Positions 28,293 through 36,633 are shown, counted from the stretch's first letter. The stretch: 64,000 nt of DNA from Bacteroidota bacterium (GCA_022561875.1 JADFQJ010000002.1:61093-125092); one strand, 5' to 3'. Notes: generated by a model not told the origin, from the sequence alone. Translations and numbers: made by a program.

Positions 28293-28317
28293 AATGTATT
28301 TGAAAATACGATACATT
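28293..28317. promoter_or_regulatory. Palindrome over the hypF promoter (candidate operator)
   Basis: Nested inverted repeats: outer arms AATGTAT and ATACATT (11-base gap) and inner GTATTT-GA-AAATAC. The palindrome covers the TTTG of the hypF -33 element. The binding protein is unknown; NikR or another regulator is possible. Confidence 0.6.
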
Positions 28318-28329
28318 CATTTAGCTTCG
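28299..28329 (+). promoter_or_regulatory. Predicted hypF promoter
   Basis: TTTG (28299-28302), a 19-base spacer and TAGCTTCG (28322-28329) fit the Bacteroidota promoter class. The hypF ATG follows 21 bases later. Confidence 0.65.
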
Positions 28330-28350
28330 CACTTTTAACCAGGCAAACGA

Positions 28351-30612
28351 ATGGGCTTTGTGACTTTGAAAATAACGGTAAAGGGTTTAGTGCAAGGAGT
28401 TGGTTTCAGACCTTTTATATACAGAATTGCACATCATCATAATATTTATGGCTGGGTTGAGAACAGGAATGATGGAGTAAGGATACATGCCCGGGGTAAT
28501 AAGTCCGATATTGATAGTTTTATTGTCTCACTGAAAAAAAAAAGACCACTTGCTTCAACTATCAAATCGGTTAGTGTTGAAGAGATAAGTTCCGCAAAAT
28601 ACACAACCTTCATCATCGTTAACAGTAAATCTGATTCAGATGAAATTACCGATATAAGTCCTGATATTGCAGTCTGTCCTGCCTGCCTCAGGGATATGAA
28701 AGAGCAATCACACCGGATTAACTTTCCTTTCATCAATTGTACCAATTGCGGTCCCAGGTTCTCGATAATTAAAGATCTGCCGTACGACCGGAACAAAACT
28801 ACCATGAACGTATTTCAAATGTGCGATGTATGTGCCGGCGAATATTCGGATGTCATGGATCGCAGGTTCCATGCTCAACCTGTAGCATGTTTGAAATGTG
28901 GACCCAGGTATGAACTGATCTCAAAATATGAGAAAACAAATAATCCCGGAAAAGTTCTTGAGCTAACATCGGTGATAATTAATAATGGGGGCACGGTTTC
29001 TATTAAAGGTATAGGTGGGTATTTTATGGCTTGTGATGCTCTTAACGAACTGGCGGTGAAACAACTCAGGCAATCCAGACTGAGAGAGGGAAAACCGTTT
29101 GCAGTGATGTTTAAAGGAATTGAGACACTCAGGGAATATGCTATGGTAAATGCAGAAGAACAGGAATTGGTGCAATCATGGAGGCGGCCGATAGTTCTTC
29201 TGAAAAGCAGAAAAAACCTTGCCTTTAGTGTTAGTGTAGGATTTGATACATTGGGAGCGATGTTGCCTTATATGCCGTTTCACTACCTTCTCTTTAGTAA
29301 GCTTAATACACCTGTTATTGTCCTGACTAGTGGAAATATCCCGGATGAACCAATTATTATCACCGATGAAGAAGCTTCAAAAAAACTTCTCCCGGTAAGT
29401 GATGCCCTGGTGACCTATAACCGTGAAATATTTAACAGGGTTGATGATTCAGTACAAATGGTGGTTAATAAAACTCCTCGTTCAATCAGGAGGTCAAGAG
29501 GTTATGTGCCTGAACCAGTTGATTTAGAGCAGAATGTAAACGGGATAATAGCATGTGGCGCAGAGTTAGTAAATACTTTTTGCCTTGGTAAGGGAAAACA
29601 GGCGATCATGAGTCAGTATATAGGAGACCTTAAGAATTGGGAAACCTATGAGTTTTATTCTGAATCTATCGAAAAACAGAAAATGCTGTTTCGTATCGAT
29701 CCGGTTTTAATAGTCTGTGACCTTCACCCTGAGTATCTTTCAACAAAATATGCTCTTGAGTCCGGACTGCCTGTAGTTAAGGTGCAGCACCATCATGCTC
29801 ATATTGCCGCCTGCATGGCCGAACATAATCTTGATGAAAAAGTGATAGGGGTTGGTTTTGATGGTATTGGCCTCGGTGATGATAATCGTATTTGGGGGGG
29901 TGAATTTATAATATGTGACCTGGCAGATTATGAAAGAGTTACCCATTTCTCATATATTCCAATGCCCGGTGGCGACAAAACTGCCCTTGAACCGTGGAGG
30001 ATGGGTATAGCATATTTATATAAAGTATACGGATCGGATCTTTTTAAACTGAATATACCTTTTATTAAGGATCTGAACCGAAAGAATGCAATGGATATAA
30101 TTCAAATGATAGATAATGATATCAATTGCCCCTTAACTTCCAGTTCGGGTCGCCTGTTTGATGCTGTTGCTGCAATTTTGAATATTTGCACACATTCAGG
30201 CTTTCATGCTGAAGCACCTATGCGTCTTGAATCTGTGGCAGATCAAAACTGCTTAAGTTCCTATTCTTACGAAATAAGGCACACAATTCATGTCGAGGTA
30301 ATGATAAAAGAGATAGTGAATGATATCATAAATGGGATAACCGCCGGGGAAATATCGGCAAAGTTCCATAATACAGTTATTTCTATTATTTTTGCGGCAG
30401 CAAATAAAATAAGGAAAAAATCTGGTATCAGTAAAGTGGTTTTATCAGGAGGAACATTCCAAAACAGATATTTACTTGAGAGCGTTGAGAAAAAATTAAC
30501 AAAAGAAAATTACAAGGTGTATATTCCGGGATCAATCCCGTCAAACGATAGTGGAATAGCTCTCGGACAACTGGTAATTGCATCAAAAAGGAGAGAATTA
30601 AAATGTGTTTAA
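28351..30612 (+). CDS. hypF: Carbamoyltransferase HypF
   Basis: This 753-residue HypF makes the thiocarbamate on HypE that becomes the cyanide ligands of the NiFe site. Domains in order: acylphosphatase (VKGLVQGVGFRPFIYRIA, residues 5-90), zinc fingers (CPACLRDM, INCTNCGPRF, CDVCAG, CLKCGPRY, about 110-190), YrdC-like (SIKGIGGYFMACDA to RRSRGYVPEP, about 200-395) and a Kae1-like domain (VQHHHAHIAACMAEH, FDGIGLGDD, VLSGGTFQNRYLLE). All are present and full length. It starts the hypFCDE run and overlaps hypC by 10 bases. Confidence 0.96.
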   Translation: MGFVTLKITVKGLVQGVGFRPFIYRIAHHHNIYGWVENRNDGVRIHARGNKSDIDSFIVSLKKKRPLASTIKSVSVEEISSAKYTTFIIVNSKSDSDEITDISPDIAVCPACLRDMKEQSHRINFPFINCTNCGPRFSIIKDLPYDRNKTTMNVFQMCDVCAGEYSDVMDRRFHAQPVACLKCGPRYELISKYEKTNNPGKVLELTSVIINNGGTVSIKGIGGYFMACDALNELAVKQLRQSRLREGKPFAVMFKGIETLREYAMVNAEEQELVQSWRRPIVLLKSRKNLAFSVSVGFDTLGAMLPYMPFHYLLFSKLNTPVIVLTSGNIPDEPIIITDEEASKKLLPVSDALVTYNREIFNRVDDSVQMVVNKTPRSIRRSRGYVPEPVDLEQNVNGIIACGAELVNTFCLGKGKQAIMSQYIGDLKNWETYEFYSESIEKQKMLFRIDPVLIVCDLHPEYLSTKYALESGLPVVKVQHHHAHIAACMAEHNLDEKVIGVGFDGIGLGDDNRIWGGEFIICDLADYERVTHFSYIPMPGGDKTALEPWRMGIAYLYKVYGSDLFKLNIPFIKDLNRKNAMDIIQMIDNDINCPLTSSSGRLFDAVAAILNICTHSGFHAEAPMRLESVADQNCLSSYSYEIRHTIHVEVMIKEIVNDIINGITAGEISAKFHNTVISIIFAAANKIRKKSGISKVVLSGGTFQNRYLLESVEKKLTKENYKVYIPGSIPSNDSGIALGQLVIASKRRELKCV

Positions 30613-30857
30613 GTATACCGGCAAAAGTTATTGAGATCAATGGAGAAATGGCAAGGGTTGCTGTTGGCGAAACAATTGTAAATGCAAGTCTGCAAATGCT
30701 TGATGACGTTGAGATTGGTGATTATGTTCTGCTTCATACAGGATTTGCACTGCAGAAGATCAGCGCTGTTGATGCAGCTGAAACTCTGGCTTTGTTCGAG
30801 GAGTTGGAAGAGATAAACAAAAAAATGGACCAGGAAGAGCAGGATAAACTGGCATGA
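30603..30857 (+). CDS. hypC: Hydrogenase assembly chaperone HypC
   Basis: This 84-residue OB-fold chaperone begins MCLSIPAKVIEI. The essential N-terminal Cys2 and the family motifs ASLQMLDDVEIGDYVLLHTGFA and AAETLALFEEL are present. HypC carries the Fe(CN)2CO unit between HypD and the HoxH precursor. The start lies 10 bases inside hypF, so expression is probably coupled. Confidence 0.95.
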   Translation: MCLSIPAKVIEINGEMARVAVGETIVNASLQMLDDVEIGDYVLLHTGFALQKISAVDAAETLALFEELEEINKKMDQEEQDKLA

Positions 30858-30979
30858 AACGAACATGAACTTTTTTAATCAAAGATTTTACTCAGTAGAA
30901 TGATTAAAATAAGTTCGCGTGAGTTTCTGAATGTATTATGAGTTTTTTGTAACATTCATCAACAAAAAATTTTATACAG

Positions 30980-32059
30980 ATGAAATACATAACAGAATTC
31001 CGGAGCAAAGAGATTGTATCCAGGCTTGCTGATCAGATCCGGTACATATCCAAAAGGCCTGTCAGGTTCATGGAGGTTTGTGGCGGGCACACTATGGCTA
31101 TCCGGAAATTTGGTATTCCATCACTTCTACCTGACAATATCGACTTGCTTTCAGGACCGGGTTGCCCGGTTTGTGTTTCAAGTAATTTGTTTATTGACAA
31201 GGCTGTGGCTTATAGCCGGCTCGATGATGTTATTATTACTACTTTTGGTGACCTGATACGGATCCCGGGATCTACTTCCTCCCTGGACAATGAGAAAGCA
31301 AACGGAAGTGATGTCCGGATGGTATATTCAACACTGGATGCACTGAATGTCGCCAGAAAAAATCCTGATAAGAAAGTAATTTTCCTTGGCATTGGGTTCG
31401 AAACAACTGCCCCAACCAGTGCTATAGCCATTTTAAAAGCAAATGCTGAAAACCTCGAGAATTTCTTCCTGTACAGTTCGCATAAGGTCATGCCTCCGGC
31501 AATGGAAGCCCTGATTGATGAAGGAGTGAACCTGAACGGTTACATAGCGCCCGGCCATGTCAGCGCCATAACAGGTTCAGGTATTTACAAGCTTATCCCT
31601 GATAAGTTCGGCCTTGGTTGTGTGATCAGTGGTTTTGAACCGGTTGATCTTTTGCAATCTATTTATATGCTTGTCAGACAATATGAAACTAATTCTCCCA
31701 AAGTTGAGATCCAGTATAAGAGGGTTGTTACACCTGAAGGGAATGTGAAAGCCCAGGCGATCATGAATGAAGTGTTTGAGCTTCGTGACGATTGGTGGAG
31801 AGGACTCGGTATTTTAAGAAACAGCGGGTTTGGCTTGAGGAAAAAATATGAACGGTTTGATGCGGAAAAAATGCTGGATGTTGAGGTTGAAGTAACCGTT
31901 GAACCCAAAGGTTGTATTTGCGGCGAGATACTGAAAGGTGTTAAAAAACCATCTGATTGTAAATTGTTTGGTGAACCTTGCTCGCCCGCAAACCCTGTTG
32001 GAGCTTGTATGGTCTCCAATGAAGGCTCCTGCCATGCTTATTACCGGTATAATGAGTAG
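30980..32059 (+). CDS. hypD: Hydrogenase maturation protein HypD
   Basis: This 359-residue [4Fe-4S] scaffold builds the Fe(CN)2CO group with HypC and HypE. Conserved motifs are FMEVCGGHTMAIRKFG, LSGPGCPVCV, FLGIGFETTAPTSA and the cysteine-rich C-terminus (CICGEILKG, CKLFGEPC, CMVSNEGSCHAYY). It is full length and 122 bases after hypC. No separate promoter is obvious in that gap. Confidence 0.96.
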   Translation: MKYITEFRSKEIVSRLADQIRYISKRPVRFMEVCGGHTMAIRKFGIPSLLPDNIDLLSGPGCPVCVSSNLFIDKAVAYSRLDDVIITTFGDLIRIPGSTSSLDNEKANGSDVRMVYSTLDALNVARKNPDKKVIFLGIGFETTAPTSAIAILKANAENLENFFLYSSHKVMPPAMEALIDEGVNLNGYIAPGHVSAITGSGIYKLIPDKFGLGCVISGFEPVDLLQSIYMLVRQYETNSPKVEIQYKRVVTPEGNVKAQAIMNEVFELRDDWWRGLGILRNSGFGLRKKYERFDAEKMLDVEVEVTVEPKGCICGEILKGVKKPSDCKLFGEPCSPANPVGACMVSNEGSCHAYYRYNE

Positions 32060-32070
32060 GAGAAGAAAAT

Positions 32071-32093
32071 AACTATGTATTATCCTGAAGAAC
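32071..32093 (+). repeat. Shared 23-bp upstream motif, copy 3
   Basis: AACTATGTATTATCCTGAAG lies 40 bases before hypE, matching the copies at 21030 and 21952 apart from single-base changes. Confidence 0.75.
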
Positions 32094-32132
32094 TTTAATT
32101 ATTATGAAACAAAACTTTGTTGAATATAATTT

Positions 32133-33158
32133 ATGAACAAGAATCCTGAAAAAGTCATATTGCTTGGTCATGGCAGTGGCGGAAAATTATCCCACGACCT
32201 TATCAGGGATATTTTTGTAAAATATTTTCACAATAAAATATTGTCTGAACAAACCGATTCTGCATGTTTGCCCGGTGCAGGTGAAGAGATTGCTTTTACA
32301 ACAGATTCTTATGTGGTTGATCCGATCTTTTTTCCCGGCGGGAATATTGGGAAACTTGCAGTATGTGGTACAGTTAACGATTTGGCAGTGTCCGGGGCAA
32401 TACCACAGTATCTGAGCGCATCATTCATTATTGAAGAGGGCTTCTCCATGAAGGATCTTGAAAAAATAGTCAGTACAATGGCTGAAGAATCACGTAAAGC
32501 AGGAGTGAAGATTGTAACAGGGGATACCAAGGTGATTAATAAAGGCAAATGCGATAAGCTGTTTATCAATACTTCCGGAGTGGGCTATTTGTCAAGGGAA
32601 CATCATCCAATCAGCGCCGGTAGTAAAATAGCACCTGGCGATAAAATAATAGTGAGTGGGAGTGTAGGAGACCATGGAGTCGCTGTCCTATCTGCACGGG
32701 AGAATATGAGTTTCAGTGTTAACCTGAAGTCCGATTGTGCCTCCCTGAATAAAATGATCTGGTCTGCTCTTAATATTTCCACGGGCATACGGTTCATGCG
32801 TGATGCTACCAGGGGCGGGCTTGCGACTGTGTTATGCGAAATATCTGAAACAAGGCGATTGGGTATTGAGATTGACGAAGAGAACATACCTGTAAAAAGC
32901 AGTGTGCAAAGCGCCTGTGAGATTTTTGGATATGATCCTCTATATATGGCCAATGAAGGAAAGGTCGTTATGGTAGTCGATCCTGCGGACGCAGATAAAG
33001 TGCTGGATACTTTACGTCAGGATACCCTTGGTAAGCAAGCTTCTATTATCGGGGAGATAACTGAAAAACACCCGGCAAAAGTAATCCTGAAAACCGGTAT
33101 AGGAGGTAGAAGGATCGTTGATATGCTGACTGGAGAACAGCTTCCGAGAATTTGCTGA
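32133..33158 (+). CDS. hypE: Carbamoyl dehydratase HypE
   Basis: This 341-residue ATP-dependent dehydratase has the PurM-like fold. It shows LLGHGSGGKLSHDLI, the metal/ATP segment VCGTVNDLAVSGA, VTGDTKVINKG and MRDATRGGLATVL. The C-terminus ends in PRIC; the terminal cysteine is the residue carbamoylated by HypF and dehydrated to thiocyanate. A 10-codon open frame overlaps the start but is not considered a gene. It completes hypFCDE. Confidence 0.96.
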   Translation: MNKNPEKVILLGHGSGGKLSHDLIRDIFVKYFHNKILSEQTDSACLPGAGEEIAFTTDSYVVDPIFFPGGNIGKLAVCGTVNDLAVSGAIPQYLSASFIIEEGFSMKDLEKIVSTMAEESRKAGVKIVTGDTKVINKGKCDKLFINTSGVGYLSREHHPISAGSKIAPGDKIIVSGSVGDHGVAVLSARENMSFSVNLKSDCASLNKMIWSALNISTGIRFMRDATRGGLATVLCEISETRRLGIEIDEENIPVKSSVQSACEIFGYDPLYMANEGKVVMVVDPADADKVLDTLRQDTLGKQASIIGEITEKHPAKVILKTGIGGRRIVDMLTGEQLPRIC

Positions 33159-33270
33159 GAAAAAATACTTAAAAGCTCAACTCCTCCCTGGTATCGTGTC
33201 AACGATTAACAGACGGGTGAGTTATTGTATATTGGATATATTATCAGCATATTATGCTTTTGCCTTGACA

Positions 33271-33675
33271 CTAGAAATAACCGAATTCGTTATAAAATTT
33301 CCGTAGTGCATCTGAAACATCCTGGAAGGAGATAAAATGTTTATTGCATCCAACCTTTGAACAGATATAAACCTTTCCACCCTTTTCCAGTGTAAACGGG
33401 ATCATAAGCGCACCACATTCTTCACATTTGTTGGGACTAATAAGCTCCTTGTTACAGTGAGGACAAAAAAACTTAATTGGCTCGTCTTTGCGAAGTTCAA
33501 TACTGCTTTTATGGTCAAAACAGCCATAAAATGAACATAATCTTAACCTTCCTTTTTTACCGTTTGCTTCAATATCTACCTTGATGCTGGGTTTACCTTT
33601 GATCTGATCGTAGGGATCCATAAAAGACTTCTTGCAATGGGGACATTTTGTTCTGAGTGCAATTAAACTTTTCAT
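33271..33675 (-). CDS. Zinc-ribbon protein of unknown function in the hyp cluster
   Basis: This 134-residue soluble protein has three or four Cys-pair metal sites: TKCPHCKKSF near residue 11, LRLCSFYGCFDH, FFCPHCNKEL with NKCEECGALM, and IYICSKVGCNKHF. The arrangement suggests two or more zinc ribbons. I do not recognise the family. It is encoded on the opposite strand between hypE and hypA, so a link to metal handling or hydrogenase expression is possible but unproven. The upstream spacer has an 8-bp inverted repeat (GATCAGGT/ACCTGATC, 33741-33777). Confidence 0.7.
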   Translation of the reverse strand: MKSLIALRTKCPHCKKSFMDPYDQIKGKPSIKVDIEANGKKGRLRLCSFYGCFDHKSSIELRKDEPIKFFCPHCNKELISPNKCEECGALMIPFTLEKGGKVYICSKVGCNKHFISFQDVSDALRKFYNEFGYF

Positions 33676-34141
33676 TTTACCTCCATATTTTTGTTTTCAG
33701 AAAAATATTCAAAACAATAAAATGATTGTTAAACGCTAATGATCAGGTAGATGTTATTCATAATGATAGACCTGATCCAGTAAAAAAATTCATCTTGAGT
33801 TTACAAAAAAAAACTTAATATTCCAAATACTGATTTTCAATAATGCAATTTACGGATAACTTTGTTAGGGTTATTGGTTACTGGTTTAAAATTTGTTAAG
33901 TTTTTCACATTTTTCTTTACTTCACCTTTCAACAATCATAGTGCATCGTTCCAAAGGGTTACCGGGTGCTGGTTTGTCTGTTCAAAGTCCAAGGTTAGAG
34001 TTACTTACTCACCTACTTACCTTACTTACCTTACTCACCTTTCTTCACTTTTGCCTTAATACCCTGTTAAATTATTAGTGAAAAGTATTATTTTTGTTCA
34101 CTAGTTTTAATACTGATTGTGTTTTACTGAAAAAACAAAAT
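33676..34141. other. Divergent spacer between zinc-ribbon gene and hypA
   Basis: These 466 AT-rich bases contain no gene. Noted inside: an inverted repeat GATCAGGT...ACCTGATC (33741-33777), a possible -7 element TAACTTTG (33857-33864), a Rex-like site (33893-33910), and a short pyrimidine-rich run of ACTTACCTT-like units (34003-34043). A second possible -7 element, TATTTTTG, is at 34089-34096, 45 bases before hypA. Confidence 0.7.
33893..33910 (+). promoter_or_regulatory. Candidate Rex operator upstream of hypAB-rex
   Basis: TTGTTAA-GTTT-TTCACAT fits the Rex consensus TTGTKAA-N4-TTMACAA in all but the final base. It lies about 230 bases before hypA and 29 bases after a possible -7 element (TAACTTTG). 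Confidence 0.5.
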
Positions 34142-34483
34142 ATGCATGAATTGTCAATAGCTGTTAATATAGTTGAAATGATAGAGGAAAATGCAGAGAG
34201 AGAAAGGGCTGACAAAGTGGATAAATTTGAAATAGATGTGGGAACCTTATCCGGAGTGGTGATTGATGCACTTGAGTTTGCTCTTGAAGAAGCAGTAAAA
34301 GATTCGATTTGCTCAAAAGCAGTGTGGAAGATAAATAAAATACAGGCTAAAGCTCAATGCATGGAATGCCATCATCTGTTCATAATGGATAATTACTTTA
34401 CCTCATGCCCAAAGTGTGACGGGTTTGGCAAGGAAATCCTTCAGGGTAAAGAGATACAATTGAAATCAATTACAGTCGAATAA
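34142..34483 (+). CDS. hypA: Hydrogenase nickel incorporation protein HypA
   Basis: This 113-residue protein starts at the ATG giving MHELSIAVNIVEMIEENA; His2 is the essential nickel ligand, which fixes the start. The C-terminal zinc site has two Cys pairs (AQCMECHHLF and SCPKCDGFG). With HypB it delivers nickel to HoxH. It heads a hypA-hypB-rex run on the plus strand, 102 bases before hypB. Confidence 0.95.
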   Translation: MHELSIAVNIVEMIEENAERERADKVDKFEIDVGTLSGVVIDALEFALEEAVKDSICSKAVWKINKIQAKAQCMECHHLFIMDNYFTSCPKCDGFGKEILQGKEIQLKSITVE

Positions 34484-34585
34484 ATCATAAGCAAAACATG
34501 CTTTAAGAATTGGGTTTATTAAATTCACGAAATAATATTAGTTAATTTTATGGCAAATTTATATTGATACTAAAAAGTAAAAAAT

Positions 34586-35371
34586 ATGTGTGATAGTTGC
34601 GGATGCGGACAACCCGGTGAAAATGTAACTTTTAGAAAACCCGGTGAAGATGAAAAACCTACTCATTCCCATGGAGGGGTAACCCATAACCATTCTCACG
34701 GAGATCATGCTCATGAGTATTCCGTGAGTCGTGAAATTATAATTGAACAGAATGTTCTTCAGAAGAATGATCTGCTGGCTGAACGGAACAGGGGCTATTT
34801 CGAAGCAAAAAATATCTTTACTGTTAACCTGGTAAGTTCCCCTGGCTCCGGCAAGACCAGTCTTCTTGAGAAAACTATCAGAATATTGAAAGATAAATGT
34901 TCTCTCTATATAATTGAGGGTGATCAGCAAACCATGAATGATGCTAACCGGATAGAAAAAGCAGGCGCCCCGGTTATCCAGATTAATACTGGAGCCGGTT
35001 GCCATCTTGATGCAGATATGATAAATAAAGCGGTGAAGTCGCTTGAGGTAAAAGATAATTCAATTCTTTTGATAGAGAATGTAGGAAACCTGGTGTGCCC
35101 GGCAATGTTTGACCTGGGAGAATCTCAAAGGGTGGTAATAATGAGTGTTACCGAGGGGGAGGACAAACCTCTTAAATATCCCGGAATGTTTGAATCATCA
35201 GATTTATGTATTATCAATAAAACAGATCTGCTGCCGTATGTTGATTTTGATGTTGAGAAATCTAAGAAGTATGCATGTAGGGTAAATCCCGATCTGAAAT
35301 TCATTGAACTTTCAGTAAAAACAGAAGAGGGAATGGAGCAGTGGATCCGGTGGCTTCAGGAGAGAGATTAA
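34586..35371 (+). CDS. hypB: Hydrogenase nickel incorporation GTPase HypB
   Basis: This 261-residue G3E GTPase has an N-terminal high-affinity metal motif (MCDSCGCGQPG). A short His-rich stretch follows (HSHGGVTHNHSHGDHAHE, about residues 32-50) that may store nickel. GTPase motifs are the P-loop LVSSPGSGKTSLLE, IIEGDQQTMNDANR, LLIENVGNLVCPA and the base-specificity NKTDLLPYV. It hydrolyses GTP during nickel insertion. It lies 174 bases before rex. Confidence 0.96.
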   Translation: MCDSCGCGQPGENVTFRKPGEDEKPTHSHGGVTHNHSHGDHAHEYSVSREIIIEQNVLQKNDLLAERNRGYFEAKNIFTVNLVSSPGSGKTSLLEKTIRILKDKCSLYIIEGDQQTMNDANRIEKAGAPVIQINTGAGCHLDADMINKAVKSLEVKDNSILLIENVGNLVCPAMFDLGESQRVVIMSVTEGEDKPLKYPGMFESSDLCIINKTDLLPYVDFDVEKSKKYACRVNPDLKFIELSVKTEEGMEQWIRWLQERD

Positions 35372-35409
35372 TAAATCAACTAATTTTATGCTTCGAACCC
35401 GCAACCCGC

Positions 35410-35419
35410 AACTCGTAAC
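35410..35419 (+). repeat. AACTCGTAAC dispersed 10-mer (hypB-rex spacer)
   Basis: The motif sits in a run of similar units (GAACCCGCAACCCGC then AACTCGTAACCCC). The same 10-mer occurs at 21900-21909, 42996-43005 and 43059-43068, always between genes. Confidence 0.6.
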
Positions 35420-35545
35420 CCCTAACAATCTTCCCACAACTTCTTGATTGACAAAAGAGATTGACTGGAGATAAAGCTAAATAATCATTAAGGTGACCAT
35501 TATTTATTTTATCTTTATCTTTAAGCATTTACTAAATATTTGCAT

Positions 35546-36181
35546 ATGGACCATCTTCCAGGTAAAACTATCGAGAGATTAAGTGCGTATCGTCGTGTAT
35601 TACTAAATTATTCAACAAAAGGAAAGTCTTATATATTTTCACATGAGCTGGCTGGACTTTTGCATATTACAGCAGTTCAGGTTAGAAGAGATGTCATGTT
35701 GATCGGATATACAGGACTGCAACGAAAAGGTTATTATGTAATGGAGTTGATTGCAAGAATAGGAGAGGTGCTCGATTCCAGGGATGGGCAGAAAGTAGCC
35801 GTTGTTGGGTTTGGTTATCTCGGGAAGGCTATTACAGGTTATTTTGTCGGGAAAAGGTCGAAACTGGATGTTGTAGCATCATTTGATATCAACACTAAAA
35901 AAATAGATACAAAAATAAAAGGGGTGAAATGTTTTCATATCAACAGCCTGAAAACAGTTATCAGGAAGAAAAAAATAACTATTGCAATCTTAACAGTTCC
36001 TACGGATGTAGCCGTAGAAGTAACAAAAAATCTTGTGAAAGCAGGAATCAAAGGTATTCTTAATTTCACAACCGTACCACTCAATGTTCCACCTGGTGTT
36101 TATCTTGAAGAATATGATATGATAACATCTGTTGAGAAAGTAGCATTTTTTGTAAAAAAGTATGATAAAGCTGAAAAGTAA
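35546..36181 (+). CDS. rex: Redox-sensing transcriptional repressor Rex
   Basis: This 211-residue protein has an N-terminal winged helix (TIERLSAYRRVLLNYSTKGK, SHELAGLLHITAVQVRRDV) and a C-terminal NAD(H)-binding Rossmann domain with VAVVGFGYLGKAI. The helix that swaps between subunits is also visible (GILNFTTVPLNVPPGV). Rex releases DNA when the NADH/NAD ratio rises. The ATG at 35546 is preferred over a TTG two codons upstream. Placement directly after hypAB, plus operator-like sites at 28006 and 33893, suggests that it controls the Hox hydrogenase. Confidence 0.92.
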   Translation: MDHLPGKTIERLSAYRRVLLNYSTKGKSYIFSHELAGLLHITAVQVRRDVMLIGYTGLQRKGYYVMELIARIGEVLDSRDGQKVAVVGFGYLGKAITGYFVGKRSKLDVVASFDINTKKIDTKIKGVKCFHINSLKTVIRKKKITIAILTVPTDVAVEVTKNLVKAGIKGILNFTTVPLNVPPGVYLEEYDMITSVEKVAFFVKKYDKAEK

Positions 36182-36188
36182 AATAATG

Positions 36189-36578
36189 TTATTGACTTGA
36201 CATTACCCTGGTTGCAGAAAAACTAACCGGGCCCTCAGGGGAGGCTGCAGTACCCGTAAATACATTTTCTCTGACCGACCCTTTTATCGGAACCTGTTCA
36301 TATTCAACAGTGATCTCAAGTGTTATACCTCCATCATTAATTTCAATATTCTGAAATTCAATGATATATTCGCTTTCTGAAAATTTCAAATAACCTGTTA
36401 GTTTATTCTCCTTAATTTCAAAAGTCATGGTTCCTGCCTGGTATCCGAAAGGAGCCTGCTCGGCTGTAAATTCCCAGGTACCTTCATAAATTTTCATAGG
36501 ATCGCAGGCATGAAGTAAACCGGGTTGAAGTATCCATAATAAGAAAAGGGTAAGAAATGAGATAGTAAATCGTTTCAT
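36189..36578 (-). CDS. Secreted protein of unknown function
   Basis: A protein of about 129 residues starts at the ATG at 36578 (MKRFTISFLTLFLLWILQPG), a clear signal peptide. The mature part is beta-rich (YEGTWEFTAEQAPFGYQAGT, KGSVRENVFTGTAASPEGP) and resembles small lipocalin-like or DUF-type periplasmic proteins, but no family is recognised. It stops 8 bases from the converging rex gene. An upstream in-frame ATG at 36608 is less likely as start. Confidence 0.65.
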   Translation of the reverse strand: MKRFTISFLTLFLLWILQPGLLHACDPMKIYEGTWEFTAEQAPFGYQAGTMTFEIKENKLTGYLKFSESEYIIEFQNIEINDGGITLEITVEYEQVPIKGSVRENVFTGTAASPEGPVSFSATRVMSSQ

Positions 36579-36633
36579 AGCTTTAATAAGTATTAAAATG
36601 TAAAACAAAAATTAATAAAACTCACATGATCTA

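Larger units (their letters stand above)
27973..28350. promoter_or_regulatory. Divergent hox/hyp regulatory region
   Basis: This 378-base AT-rich spacer separates hoxF (minus) from hypF (plus) and holds no gene. It contains a complete promoter for each direction, a Rex-operator-like sequence at the hoxF start and a palindrome over the hypF -33 element; these are listed separately. A weaker Rex-like half-site (TTGTTAA-TGAA-TTAATTT) lies at 28166-28183. Confidence 0.75.

Noticed and set aside
32104..32136. Ten-codon leader peptide overlapping the hypE start
   Set aside because: Codon content shows no regulatory amino-acid bias and there is no terminator; an ATG with a short frame at this spacing is expected by chance.
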